The notes: generated by a model not told the origin, from the sequence alone. Positions 44,939 to 54,239 are shown, counted from the stretch's first letter. The stretch: 64,000 bases of DNA from Paracoccaceae bacterium (GCA_030950185.1 JAUZRU010000015.1:1-64000); one strand, 5' to 3'. A program made the numbers and translations.

Positions 44939-45958
44939 TTGACCACGGATCCATTCTTTGAGCGCAAGATTACCAGTGTTCGCCTGTTGAGCGAATTCGC
45001 GGCATCACGAGGGGTGGACATGAAGGCGTTGCTTGCGGGGACCGGAATTTTGCAGGAATCCCTGGATGATCACACGATATCCGTTTCAGCCAAACAGGAA
45101 TTGCGTGTCATTGCCAATTTGCTCGGGCTGCTTCCCGCTGTTCCGGCGCTCGGGGTCGAGGTCGGTCTGCGGTACCATTTCACAGCGTTTGGTCCGCTGG
45201 GCTTTGCGATGGCTTCCAGTCCGAATCTACGTGCAGTTCTGGAGACGACGCTGCGATATTTCAGTCTGACATTTGCCCTCAGTACGTTTCATGCCCGAGA
45301 CAGGCGGGATTTGACCGAGGTCATGGTCACGGCCGATCATCTGCCCGATGAAACCCGCGCCTTTGTTCTGGAACGCGACGTCGCGGCGATGATCCGCGTC
45401 CAGCGTGATCTCTTGCCTGTTTCAGGGCTTGTCAAGGGGGTGGACTTTCCGTTTCCTTGTCCACGGCATACCGGCCGGTATCAAGAGCTCCTTTCGATCG
45501 AGCCACGTTTCGATGCCCCGCATTGCGTGCTGAAAATCGATCGGCAGGCAATACTTGCGCCGCTGCCATATGCCAATGCGATTGCACACAGGGCGGCCCA
45601 GGATCAGTGCAGGCAATTGATCACGACCGATGAGATCAGTCAGGATCTTGATCAGTTGGTACAAGATTATCTGATGCGCTCTTTCCCCAGGATGCCCGAC
45701 ATGGAAATGGCCGCCCGTAATTTTCACATGACCAGCCGGACCCTCAGGCGCCGCCTCCGGCAAAAGAACGTGTCTTTCACAAACATTCGAGATCGCGTGC
45801 GACAGACCGTTGCCAAGGAATTGCTGCTGACAACGACGCAGAGCATTGCCGAAATTTCAGGCCATCTGGGGTTTGCCGGAACAACCAGCTTTATCAATGC
45901 GTTCAAGAGGTGGACCGGCAAAACGCCACTATCGTACCGAAAGGATAATTGGCCCTGA
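44939..45958 (+). CDS. AraC-family transcriptional regulator (OruR/ArgR-type N-terminal domain)
   Basis: This encodes 339 residues. The N-terminal arabinose_bd/OruR-type sensor domain (about 1-200) has GLRYHFTAFGPLGFAMASSPNLR. The C-terminal double helix-turn-helix is MAARNFHMTSRTLRRRLRQK and IAEISGHLGFAGTTSFINAFKRWTG. The start is a TTG at 44939, set by a very strong AGGAGGG six to seven bases upstream. It is divergent from the acyl-CoA dehydrogenase operon, 118 bp apart, and is its likely regulator. Confidence 0.88.
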   Translation: MTTDPFFERKITSVRLLSEFAASRGVDMKALLAGTGILQESLDDHTISVSAKQELRVIANLLGLLPAVPALGVEVGLRYHFTAFGPLGFAMASSPNLRAVLETTLRYFSLTFALSTFHARDRRDLTEVMVTADHLPDETRAFVLERDVAAMIRVQRDLLPVSGLVKGVDFPFPCPRHTGRYQELLSIEPRFDAPHCVLKIDRQAILAPLPYANAIAHRAAQDQCRQLITTDEISQDLDQLVQDYLMRSFPRMPDMEMAARNFHMTSRTLRRRLRQKNVSFTNIRDRVRQTVAKELLLTTTQSIAEISGHLGFAGTTSFINAFKRWTGKTPLSYRKDNWP

Positions 45959-46063
45959 TCCTGCCGACCCTCTGGGAAGGCACGGCGTTCTGCAAAGCGG
46001 CGGGATGCCGGACATCAGATCGCAGGTGACCAGGATCGCGCCAGCTTCACAGGAAAAACCCCT

Positions 46064-47059
46064 TCAGATCAACCCGTGTTCGCGGAACAGCTCCTTGAGG
46101 TCGCGCTCGGGCCGGGCACCGATATGGCTGATCACCTCGGCGGCGGCAACACAGCCCATGCGCGCGCAGGTCAGCATGTCGTAGCCGTGTGTGAGGCCAT
46201 ACAGGAACCCGCTGGCGAACAGATCGCCGGCGCCGGTTGCATCGACGATATCGGTCGGAATCGCATTGGCGTGTTCCATGCCTCCGCCATTCAGCACATA
46301 GGCACCCTTTTCCGAGGCCGTGCAGACCACGATATCGACCTCGGCAGCGGCCATGCGCATTGATGTTTCAAGATCGTCGGCCTGATACATCGCCTGCATT
46401 TCATGGACATTGCAGAACAGCAGATCAACGTGATCGCGGATCATCTGGCGAAATGCATCGCGGTGGCGTTCGACACAGAACGGATCTGACAGTGTCAATG
46501 CAACCCGCCCGCCGGCGGCCTTGCAGGCATCGATCGCCTTGGCAAAGGCCTCGTGGCTTTCGGGGCCGTCGAAACGGTAGCCTTCGAGGTAGATCCATTC
46601 GGTCGAGGCCATCAGGTCGGGGTCGATATCCGCTGGCGTCAGCTGTTCGGACACGCCGAGATAGGTGTTCAACGTACGCTCGCCATCGGGGGTCACCAGA
46701 ACCATGCAACGCCCGGTTTCGGCCTCTGCACTGGCAGGGGCCAGGGGGGTATCGTAATCGGCACCCTGCGCGCGCAGGTCGTGGGCAAAGATCGCCCCCA
46801 GCTGGTCATCGCGCACTTTGCCCACATAGGCAGTACGCCCGCCCAGCGCGGCGATGCCGGCAATGGTATTGGCAGCCGATCCTCCAGAGACCTCTTCGGC
46901 GGGGCCCATCTTGCCGTAAAGCTCGGACGCGCGGGCAGTGTCGATCAGCTGCATGACCCCCTTGGTGATACCGTTCTCGGCAAGGAAGTCATCCTGGGCA
47001 TGGCTGAGGATATCCACCATGGCATTGCCGATGCCGACAACCTGGTATTTCTTTTTCAT
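46064..47059 (-). CDS. PfkB-family kinase, probable adenosine kinase
   Basis: This encodes 331 residues. PfkB signatures are GGSAANTIAGIAALGG (first) and DATGAGDLFASGFLYG (second, catalytic Asp). The N-terminus VGIGNAMVDIL is typical of the adenosine-kinase branch common in Rhodobacterales. It phosphorylates a nucleoside or sugar with ATP; adenosine is the most likely substrate. ATG 47059 overlaps the nth stop by 4 bp. Confidence 0.88.
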   Translation of the reverse strand: MKKKYQVVGIGNAMVDILSHAQDDFLAENGITKGVMQLIDTARASELYGKMGPAEEVSGGSAANTIAGIAALGGRTAYVGKVRDDQLGAIFAHDLRAQGADYDTPLAPASAEAETGRCMVLVTPDGERTLNTYLGVSEQLTPADIDPDLMASTEWIYLEGYRFDGPESHEAFAKAIDACKAAGGRVALTLSDPFCVERHRDAFRQMIRDHVDLLFCNVHEMQAMYQADDLETSMRMAAAEVDIVVCTASEKGAYVLNGGGMEHANAIPTDIVDATGAGDLFASGFLYGLTHGYDMLTCARMGCVAAAEVISHIGARPERDLKELFREHGLI

Positions 47060-47700
47060 ATTGTCTTGTCCTTTGAATGGCACAGATCCGCAATGATGCA
47101 GTTGGTGCAGACGGGCTTGCGCGCCTTGCAGACATAGCGCCCGTGCAGGATCATCCAGTGGTGCGCATGTTTCTGAAACTCGGCGGGCACGTTGTCTTCG
47201 ATCGCGCGCTCGACGGCAAGCACATCCTTGCCGGCAGCAACACCCGTGCGGTTGGCAAAGCGGAAGATATGGGTATCGACCGCCTGTGCAGGCATTCCGA
47301 ACCAGATATTCAGCACCACATTGGCCGTCTTGCGCCCGACACCGGGCAACGACTGCAACGCCGCGCGTGACGAGGGCACCTGGCCGTCATATTCGTCAAC
47401 CAGTATCCGGCTTAGCCTGATGACGTTCCTTGCCTTCTGCCGATACAGGCCGATCGTCTTGATATGCTCGATCAGCCCCTCTTCGCCCAGTGCCAGCATG
47501 GCGGCGGGGTTGTCTGCGACCCGGAACAGCTTTTCGGTGGCCTTGTTCACGCCCACATCGGTTGCTTGTGCCGACAGAGCCACCGCCACCAGCAGCGTAT
47601 AGGCGTTGGAGTGGTTCAGCTCGCCCCTGGGTTCGGGCTCGCTTTCGCGGAATCGCGTAAAGATCGCGTGGATCGTATGATAGTCGAGTTGGGCCGTCAT
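47056..47700 (-). CDS. nth: Endonuclease III
   Basis: This encodes 214 residues. The helix-hairpin-helix LPGVGRKTANVVLN precedes the catalytic Asp segment AVDTHIFRFANR, and the 4Fe-4S cluster cysteines occur as C-X6-C-X2-C-X5-C in VCKARKPVCTNCIIADLC. It removes oxidised pyrimidines and cleaves abasic sites. ATG 47700 agrees with the family start. Divergent from the Ada remnant. Confidence 0.96.
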   Translation of the reverse strand: MTAQLDYHTIHAIFTRFRESEPEPRGELNHSNAYTLLVAVALSAQATDVGVNKATEKLFRVADNPAAMLALGEEGLIEHIKTIGLYRQKARNVIRLSRILVDEYDGQVPSSRAALQSLPGVGRKTANVVLNIWFGMPAQAVDTHIFRFANRTGVAAGKDVLAVERAIEDNVPAEFQKHAHHWMILHGRYVCKARKPVCTNCIIADLCHSKDKTI

Positions 47701-47806
47701 GGAGCGCGTTTTGACAGGTCTGCATCCGGATTCCAAGCCGTTTGCCGCAGGATTCGGGTGGATCAATGACCAATGGCGCGCCATTCTTGCCGGAGAGGGG
47801 GAACAG

Positions 47807-48070
47807 ATGAACGACAACGCCTATCGCTATCATGTCGTGCGCCGCGCAATCGACTGGATCGAGCATAATCATGCGCAAAACCCGTCTCTTGGCGATGTCG
47901 CGGCGGCCGTGGGGCGCAATCCGGTCGGCTGGCTCATTCCCTGTCACCGGGTGTTGCGCAAGTCGGGCGCGCTGGGCGGATACCATTGGGGCCTGCCGAT
48001 AAAGCGCGCCTTGCTGGCACGCGAAGCAGCCCGGCGCGACAGCGGGGATCGTGCATCCCCGGTTTCGTGA
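47807..48070 (+). pseudogene. Internally deleted Ada/O6-methylguanine-DNA methyltransferase remnant
   Basis: The 87-residue frame starts MNDNAYRYHVVRRAIDWIE, the N-terminus of an AraC-type HTH as in two-domain Ada proteins. At about residue 35 it jumps to AAAVGRNPVGWLIPCHRVLRK and GALGGYHWGLPIKRALLAREA, the C-terminal end of the methyltransferase with its acceptor Cys. The rest of the HTH and most of the methyltransferase domain, roughly 170-190 residues, are missing, yet the frame is intact. Most simply it is a pseudogene from an in-frame deletion at similar sequences; a functional mini-protein is unlikely. Confidence 0.78.
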
Positions 48071-48111
48071 AAATCAGGCGGGCATCGCGTGGCCCGGTAG
48101 CGCAATGACTA

Positions 48112-48130
48112 TGGTAAAATCTTTTTACCA
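48112..48130. promoter_or_regulatory. Perfect palindromic operator upstream of the GntR gene
   Basis: TGGTAAAA-TCT-TTTTACCA is a perfect 8+3+8 palindrome, ending 45 bp before the regulator's start codon. TGGT...ACCA half-sites are usual for GntR/FCD regulators such as PdhR and GlcC, though those are more closely spaced. Autoregulation is the natural reading. Confidence 0.65.
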
Positions 48131-48175
48131 GTGGCAGGATCACGAAAGGAAAAACTGCTTGGGGACTGCGCCGGA

Positions 48176-48946
48176 ATGCCGTTTCAGAAGGTTCACGCGG
48201 AAAAGATCGCAACATCCGTCATCCGGCAGATCGAAAGCCTGATCTTGCGCGGCATCCTGCGGCCGGGCGAGCGGCTGCCATCCGAACGTGTGCTGGCCGA
48301 AAAGATGGGGGTGTCGCGCCCCTCGCTGCGCGAAGCGATATCAGAGCTGGAAAAACGCGACCTGCTTGTGACGCGGCCGGGGGCAGGCGTTTTCGTGGCC
48401 GAGGTGCTGGGATCGGCCTTTTCCAAACCGCTGATCGATCTGTTCTCGACACATGATGAGGCGTTGTTCGATTACCTGTCTTTCCGGCGCGACCTTGAAG
48501 GGCTCGCGGCCGAGCGCGCGGCCCGGCTGGGCAGTGACACCGACCTGCAGCTTGTGGACATCATCTTTCGCAAGATGGAGGCGGCAAATTCCCGCAAGAA
48601 CCCGGCCGAAGAAGCACGCCTTGATGCGGAATTCCACCTGTCGATCATCGAGGCATCGCATAATGTCATCATGCTGCACATGATGCGGTCGATGTTCGAC
48701 ATGCTGCGATCAGGCGTGTTTTACAATCGACAGATGGTCTTTCAGCAACGCAACACCCGGGCAACCCTGCTGGACCAGCACCGCGCCATCAACGACGCCC
48801 TTCAGGCACGCGACGCACAGGCCGCCAGGGCCGCCGTGGAAAGCCATCTTGGTTTTGTCGAGGGAGCGATGAAAGATCAGAAACGCATCGAACATAACGA
48901 AAAGATAGCGCGCTTGCGGTTCGATCACGAAAAAAGCCGCGATTGA
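48176..48946 (+). CDS. GntR-family (FadR/FCD) transcriptional regulator, PdhR/LldR-like
   Basis: This encodes 256 residues. The winged helix (about 10-75) has RPGERLPSERVLAEKMGVSRPSLREAI. The FCD ligand domain keeps metal-binding His/Asp positions in LDAEFHLSIIEASHN, LDQHRAIND and ESHLGFVEG. It should respond to a small carboxylate such as pyruvate, lactate or glycolate; which is not decidable. ATG 48176 starts the conserved PFQKV; no typical metabolic operon follows on this strand. Confidence 0.9.
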   Translation: MPFQKVHAEKIATSVIRQIESLILRGILRPGERLPSERVLAEKMGVSRPSLREAISELEKRDLLVTRPGAGVFVAEVLGSAFSKPLIDLFSTHDEALFDYLSFRRDLEGLAAERAARLGSDTDLQLVDIIFRKMEAANSRKNPAEEARLDAEFHLSIIEASHNVIMLHMMRSMFDMLRSGVFYNRQMVFQQRNTRATLLDQHRAINDALQARDAQAARAAVESHLGFVEGAMKDQKRIEHNEKIARLRFDHEKSRD

Positions 48947-48995
48947 TACGGGTGCACCCCGGACAAGATGACGTTCAGCGTCCCCGCAATATCGG

Positions 48996-49829
48996 TCATC
49001 GTATGGGAATGTTGCCTGAAGCCAGTAGATAGACCCACCCGGAAATCGCTATCGCCGCCACCGGAATCACCGGCGGCGCCAGTTTTGGAAAGACTGCCAA
49101 CGCGGCCATGGCGAGGGTGACAAGGCCGAACAGGCTGATCGGCAACAGATTGCTTCCGGCCTGCGCTGGGTCGGGCTGAATCAACACCGTGCCGCCAGCC
49201 CCCGAAAACCCGCCGGCCAACCCGGAAAACGTCGGAAAGTGCAGGCTGATCCCGGTTGCGGCGACCCCGGCAAGGGTCAGTGTGCACAGCAACCCCATTC
49301 CCAGGCCGATTGCACGCGGATATGTCGGCAGTCCATGCACGACCGTGTACCAGTAACCGCCCCAGAAAAACAGGCGCCCAAACACCCACAGGATTGTCAT
49401 CACCGTCACCAACCTCAACCAGGGTTCGGTCAGAAATGGGGTGGCGGCCATCAGCGCGGCGGAAAACATGACAAACTGTTCGGTCGTGTTGCTCAGGAAC
49501 TGGGTATGAACCCGGTTGTGGAGGTTGGTTCTCGCAATCGCGTCGCCCGCGGCGGCCGGATTGGCCGAGGGATCTGCCGTCTCGATCTGCCAGCGTGTGG
49601 CGCCTGCAGCCAAAAAGCCGAGAAACAGCAGCAGGCTGGCGCTGAACAGATGCGCCAGCGCGAAAACCATGCGTGCCTCGAAGGTAGCGCCATCGCGGGT
49701 CATATTCGCCGGAATCAGCTGCCATGTAACGAACAGGACCAGAAAGAAGCTGGCCCAACCTGTTGCGATCCAGCCCGCCAGCATCCGCTTGTTGGATGCA
49801 ATCTGCTGCGCTTTGTCGGTATCCGTCAT
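48996..49829 (-). CDS. MAPEG-family membrane protein
   Basis: This encodes 277 residues with about seven hydrophobic stretches. The MAPEG region around residues 100-160 reads ARTNLHNRVHTQFLSNTTEQFVMF and then RLFFWGGYWY, resembling the membrane-associated eicosanoid/glutathione metabolism family (RxxHxNxxE-like pattern is HNRVHTQFLSNTTEQ). Beyond the usual four helices there are extra C-terminal helices. Function unknown. It is convergent with the GntR gene. ATG 49829 has only a weak ribosome site. Confidence 0.75.
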   Translation of the reverse strand: MTDTDKAQQIASNKRMLAGWIATGWASFFLVLFVTWQLIPANMTRDGATFEARMVFALAHLFSASLLLFLGFLAAGATRWQIETADPSANPAAAGDAIARTNLHNRVHTQFLSNTTEQFVMFSAALMAATPFLTEPWLRLVTVMTILWVFGRLFFWGGYWYTVVHGLPTYPRAIGLGMGLLCTLTLAGVAATGISLHFPTFSGLAGGFSGAGGTVLIQPDPAQAGSNLLPISLFGLVTLAMAALAVFPKLAPPVIPVAAIAISGWVYLLASGNIPIR

Positions 49830-49921
49830 CGTTACCCCCCGTTCCCGGAAAAATCTCTGGCAAGGGGGGCAAGTGTCGGTCGGCCAGACCAGCCTGTCAA
49901 CTGCGCGCCAACCCGGCACCC

Positions 49922-50908
49922 TTACAGCATCGAGGGAACCACCTGATCGGGAGGCCGGTGACCATCGGCAAAGGTCTTGATGTTGATGATCACCTTTTCG
50001 CCCATTTCGATACGGCCTTCCTCGGTGGCCGAGCCCATATGCGGCAGCAGCACCGTGTTTTCCAGCTCTCGCAGGCGGGGGTTCACATCGGGACCCTTTT
50101 CGAACACATCCAGCCCGGCGCCGGCCAGCTCGCCCGCGCGCAACATACGGGTAAAGGCGTTTTCGTCGATCACCTCTCCGCGCGAGGTATTGACGATATA
50201 GGCGGTCTTTTTCATCAGCTTCAGCCGCCGCGCGTTCAGTAGATGATAGGTGGCCGGGGTGTGCGGGCAGTTGATCGACAATATGTCCACCCGGCTGAGC
50301 ATCTGGTCCAGGCTTTCCCAATAGGTTGCTTCAAGCTCGGCCTCGATGTCGGGATGAACCCTCTTGCGGTTGTGATAGTGGATCTGCAGGCCGAACGCCT
50401 TGGCACGACGTGCGACCGCCTGCCCGATCCGACCCATGCCGAGGATGCCCAGACGCTTGCCCCCAACCCGGCTGCCAAGAAAGGCGGTCGGCGACCAGCC
50501 GCCCCACTCGCCCGATTCCATGATATGCAGCCCTTTCTTGAACCCGCGCATGACCGCCAGAATCAGCGCCATGGTCATGTCGGCGGTATCATCTGTCAGC
50601 ACGCCCGGCGTGTTCGACACCAGAATGCCGCGCTGCCGCGCCGTCTGCACGTCGATATGGTCAAATCCGGCCCCGTAATTCGCGATCAGTTTGAGCTTGT
50701 CACCCGCCTGTGCCAACAGCGCCGCGTCGATGACATCGGTCAGGGTCGGAACCAGAACATCGGCCCGCTGCATGGCAGCGGCAAGCTGCCCTCGGGTAAA
50801 GGGTTCGTCAGTTTCGTTCAGCTCGACATCGAACAATTCCTTCAGGCGCGTTTCGACGACCTCGGGCAGGCGGCGGGTAACGACGACACTCAGCTTCGGT
50901 GCGGGCAT
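49922..50908 (-). CDS. D-isomer-specific 2-hydroxyacid dehydrogenase (glyoxylate/hydroxypyruvate reductase type)
   Basis: This encodes 328 residues. The NAD(P)-binding motif is LGILGMGRIGQAVARRA. Catalytic residues are R in NTSRGEV, E in EKGPDVNP and H in LLPHMGSAT. The N-terminal half includes IANYGAGFDHID. It probably reduces glyoxylate or hydroxypyruvate. ATG 50908 follows AGGAG at 11 bases; 50944 is an alternative. Divergent from the SH3 gene. Confidence 0.9.
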   Translation of the reverse strand: MPAPKLSVVVTRRLPEVVETRLKELFDVELNETDEPFTRGQLAAAMQRADVLVPTLTDVIDAALLAQAGDKLKLIANYGAGFDHIDVQTARQRGILVSNTPGVLTDDTADMTMALILAVMRGFKKGLHIMESGEWGGWSPTAFLGSRVGGKRLGILGMGRIGQAVARRAKAFGLQIHYHNRKRVHPDIEAELEATYWESLDQMLSRVDILSINCPHTPATYHLLNARRLKLMKKTAYIVNTSRGEVIDENAFTRMLRAGELAGAGLDVFEKGPDVNPRLRELENTVLLPHMGSATEEGRIEMGEKVIINIKTFADGHRPPDQVVPSML

Positions 50909-51033
50909 GGGTTGAATATCTCCTACTGGATTTTTCGCCGCCATAGTGGCAAAATCACCCCCAAGGGGGCAAGGTGAAAGACGCCGCAGGACCCTCGGTC
51001 AACAACAATTCCAAAAATCGGGCAGGCGCAGCA

Positions 51034-51567
51034 ATGAACAGTTTTTCAAGGGCGGTCGCTGTCGTGTTGCTCATGGTCGCGACGGCGGTCTTTTCGGCGG
51101 CATCCTTTGCAGATGTTTCAAAACCGGCACCGGGCATGAAACGCGGCCCGGTTACAAACCTTCCGCTGCCACGATTCGTTTCCATGAAGGCCGACAAGGG
51201 GAATGTCCGGCGCGGCCCCGGTCTCAGCCATCGGGTTGACTGGGTCTTTACCCACAAGCACATGCCCCTTGAAATCACGGCCGAATACGGAAACTGGCGG
51301 CGGGTGCGCGACATGGATGGCGCGGGCGGATGGATGCATTATTCGCTGCTGTCAGGGGTCAGAACGGTTATCATTCTCAAGGATTACACGCCCCTGCGCA
51401 TCACCCCGGCCGTGGGCGCCGACCCGAACGCCTATGCCGAACAGGGTGTCATCGCCTTTCTTGGAAAATGCCTGCCGGAATGGTGTCGTGTAAGTGCTGG
51501 CGGTGAAAGCGGTTGGGTTCTGAAAACCGAAATCTGGGGTGTGCGGCCCGATGAACTACGCGACTGA
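51034..51567 (+). CDS. Exported SH3-domain protein
   Basis: This encodes 177 residues. A signal peptide (SRAVAVVLLMVATAVFSAASFA) is followed by two bacterial SH3-like repeats: FVSMKADKGNVRRGPGLSHRVDWVF with WRRVRDMDGAGGWMHYSLL, and TPLRITPAVGADPNAYAEQGVI with WCRVSAGGESGWVLKTEIWG. Such periplasmic proteins likely bind peptidoglycan. Two cysteines (CLPEWC) may form a disulfide. No enzyme domain is present. Confidence 0.86.
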   Translation: MNSFSRAVAVVLLMVATAVFSAASFADVSKPAPGMKRGPVTNLPLPRFVSMKADKGNVRRGPGLSHRVDWVFTHKHMPLEITAEYGNWRRVRDMDGAGGWMHYSLLSGVRTVIILKDYTPLRITPAVGADPNAYAEQGVIAFLGKCLPEWCRVSAGGESGWVLKTEIWGVRPDELRD

Positions 51568-51683
51568 ACCGGGCCAGCCACCGCGAATGTCGTTTTCTCA
51601 CATTCCCAAGTCGACTCTTCATAGCCAATACGCGGTTTTTTCTGCAACCTGTCCGAGGATGCATGCATATGGAGACCCGCGAA

Positions 51684-54176
51684 ATGAAAACCCATGTAAA
51701 AGCCTGCGTCGTCGGTGGCGGCGTGGTTGGAACCTCGATCGCCTACCATCTGGCCAGGGCCGGCTGGAAAGACGTCATCCTGCTGGAACGCGACGAGCTG
51801 ACCTCGGGTTCCACATGGCACGCGGCGGGTCTGCTTCCGCTGTTCAACATGGGTTACGCGGCTGGGCATATTCACGACTATTCGGTAAAATTCTACAAGA
51901 CGCTCGAGGCGGAAACCGGCCTCGACGTGGGCTTCAAGGTGGTGGGCAATCTGCGCATGGCGCAAACCCGCGCGCGCATGGAGGAATTCCAGCTTTACGC
52001 CACAACGGCCGAAACGCTGGGTATCCCTTACGAATGGATCTCGCCCGGGGAAATTGCCGAACGCTGGCCGCTGTTTCGCACCGATGATCTGGTCGGCGCG
52101 CTGTATCACCCGACCGACGGCTATATCAACCCGGCCGATGTGACCCAGGCCATGGCCAAGGGCGCGCGTCAACGCGGTGTAGAAATCATCCGCAGGCGAC
52201 AGGTCAATTCCTATGAATGGACCGGCAGCGAATGGATTATCCGCGGCGTTGTCATGGCCGAACGCGGCAACTCGCTGGTCGAGACCGAAGAAAGCTTTGA
52301 AATTCATGCTGAGCACGTCGTCACCGCCACCGGCAACCACGCCCAGCGCACGGCCCGCCTGCTGGGCATCAAGATCCCCGCAATCCCGGTCGAGCACACC
52401 TATATCGTGACCGAACCCGACCCCGCGCTGGTCGAGTGGCGCAAATCCAACCCCGAACACCCGGTGATGCGCGATGCCGATGCCAAGAACTATATCCGCG
52501 AAGAACGCGGCGGCTGGATCGCCGGCTTTTACGAACGCGGCGCGCCGGCGCGCTTTCGCTTTGGCGTGCCCGACAGTTTCCGCGCCGATCTGTTCCAACT
52601 GGATCTTGACCGGCTCGAAGGCGAATACATGGGCATGATCCACCGCGTCCCCAGCGCCGAAACCGTGGGCCTCAAGGACGATTTCAATGGCCCGATCTGC
52701 TATACCCCCGACGGCAACCCGCTGGTCGGCCCGGCACCGGGGCTGCGCAACATGTGGCTGGCCGAGGGGTTTTCCTTTGGTATCACGGCTGCGGGCGGCA
52801 CCGGCCACTATCTGGCACAGATGATGGTCGAGGGCGAAGCCGAGATCGACATGGCCAGCCTCGACCCCAAGCGATACGGTCGCTGGATGACCACCGAATA
52901 TGCGGTGACCAAGAACGAGGAATGCTATTCCCACGTCTATATCCTGCACCACCCCGACGAGGAACGCCCCGCCGCGCGCCCCTTGCGCACATCGCCCGCA
53001 TACGACCGTCAAAAGGCGCTTGGCGCGCAATTCGGCCAGGTCAATGGCTGGGAACGCCCGAATTATTACGCCAAGATGGGGTTTGATGACGCGGCCGCGC
53101 GCAGCTTTCGCCGCGGTGGCTGGTGGCAATATGCGGCGGCCGAGGCCCGCGCCATCCGCAACGGCGTCGGCCTGATCGACGCAACCGCATTCGCCAAACA
53201 TGTCGTGCGCGGCCCCGGCGCTACCGCGTTTCTCAACCACTTCACCTGCAACCGCCTGCCCCGGATCGGACGCATCAACCTGACCTATGCGCTGACATCG
53301 GCGGGCACCGTGCGCACCGAATACACCATCCTGCGCACGGCCGAGAATGACTATACCCTGATCAGCGCAGGCGCCTGGCAGGAATATGACAGCGACTATT
53401 TGCGCAAGGCGGCCGAGGATTTCATGTCCGCAGGCGGGGCATGGGTAGACATTCACGATGTCACCAACCAGTGGGGCGTCTTTGCCATTGCCGGACCGAA
53501 AACCCGCGACGTGCTGAACGAAGTGCTGCGCGACGCCGACCCGGAAACAGCACTTTCAAACAAACGCTTCCCCTGGCTGAGCCTGCGCAATATCGAACTG
53601 GGCATGTGCCCGGTGCGCGCCGTGCGTGTCGCCTATACGGGCGAGCTGGGCTGGGAACTGCATCACCCGATCGAGATGCAGAACTACCTGTGGGACAAGC
53701 TGTTCGAGGCAGGCGCGGCACATGGCCTGAAACCCGTCGGTGCGCGGGCGCAGAACTGGCTGCGGCAGGAAAAATCTTATCGCGCCTTCGGCACCGAGCT
53801 GGGCCGCGACGCCACCCCGCTCGAGGCCGGGCTCGACCGTTTTGTCGATCTCGACAAGGATTTCCATGGCAAGCAGGCGATGCTCGAGGCCGGCATCCGC
53901 GCGCGCTGTGTGACGCTGTTGATCGACGGCCCCGACGACGCTGATCCCTGGGGGCGCGAGGCGCTGTATGACGGCGACAACATGGTTGGCCGCCTGACCT
54001 CGGGCGGCTATTCGGTCGCGTTCGGCAAATCTATCGGCATGGGCTATGTCAGGCCCGATCTCGCCGCGCCGGGGCAGAAACTGAAGGTCAGGATGTTCGA
54101 CCAGCTATGGGATGTCGAAATCACCGTGGATTCCCCCCACGACCCCAAAAACGAGCGCATCCGAAAAGACGGCTGA
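51684..54176 (+). CDS. FAD-dependent oxidoreductase/GcvT fusion (dimethylglycine or sarcosine dehydrogenase family)
   Basis: This encodes 830 residues. The N-terminal half is a DAO-type flavin domain with CVVGGGVVGTSIAYHLARAG and the covalent-FAD-type SGSTWHAAGLLP. The FAO-M linker domain is near residues 380-430. The C-terminal half is a GcvT folate-binding domain (VRVAYTGELGWELHHP; GLDRFVDLDKDFHGKQ). Relatives demethylate dimethylglycine or sarcosine and pass the methyl as methylene-THF. ATG 51684 gives the MKTHVKA start seen in relatives, with GGAG nine bases upstream; ATG 51663 is an alternative. No companion gene. Confidence 0.9.
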   Translation: MKTHVKACVVGGGVVGTSIAYHLARAGWKDVILLERDELTSGSTWHAAGLLPLFNMGYAAGHIHDYSVKFYKTLEAETGLDVGFKVVGNLRMAQTRARMEEFQLYATTAETLGIPYEWISPGEIAERWPLFRTDDLVGALYHPTDGYINPADVTQAMAKGARQRGVEIIRRRQVNSYEWTGSEWIIRGVVMAERGNSLVETEESFEIHAEHVVTATGNHAQRTARLLGIKIPAIPVEHTYIVTEPDPALVEWRKSNPEHPVMRDADAKNYIREERGGWIAGFYERGAPARFRFGVPDSFRADLFQLDLDRLEGEYMGMIHRVPSAETVGLKDDFNGPICYTPDGNPLVGPAPGLRNMWLAEGFSFGITAAGGTGHYLAQMMVEGEAEIDMASLDPKRYGRWMTTEYAVTKNEECYSHVYILHHPDEERPAARPLRTSPAYDRQKALGAQFGQVNGWERPNYYAKMGFDDAAARSFRRGGWWQYAAAEARAIRNGVGLIDATAFAKHVVRGPGATAFLNHFTCNRLPRIGRINLTYALTSAGTVRTEYTILRTAENDYTLISAGAWQEYDSDYLRKAAEDFMSAGGAWVDIHDVTNQWGVFAIAGPKTRDVLNEVLRDADPETALSNKRFPWLSLRNIELGMCPVRAVRVAYTGELGWELHHPIEMQNYLWDKLFEAGAAHGLKPVGARAQNWLRQEKSYRAFGTELGRDATPLEAGLDRFVDLDKDFHGKQAMLEAGIRARCVTLLIDGPDDADPWGREALYDGDNMVGRLTSGGYSVAFGKSIGMGYVRPDLAAPGQKLKVRMFDQLWDVEITVDSPHDPKNERIRKDG

Positions 54177-54239
54177 ACAGGTCTTCTTCTTTGCCCCAAT
54201 ACTCCCGCCGGAGGCACGGTGCCGCGCAAGCGGCGCCGT

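Noticed and set aside
41163-45960. Integrated element with att sites at tRNA-Arg
   Set aside because: No integrase and no second copy of the tRNA 3' end was found near the far edge (45959-46063), so a tRNA-integrated island is not supported, although the cassette looks accessory.
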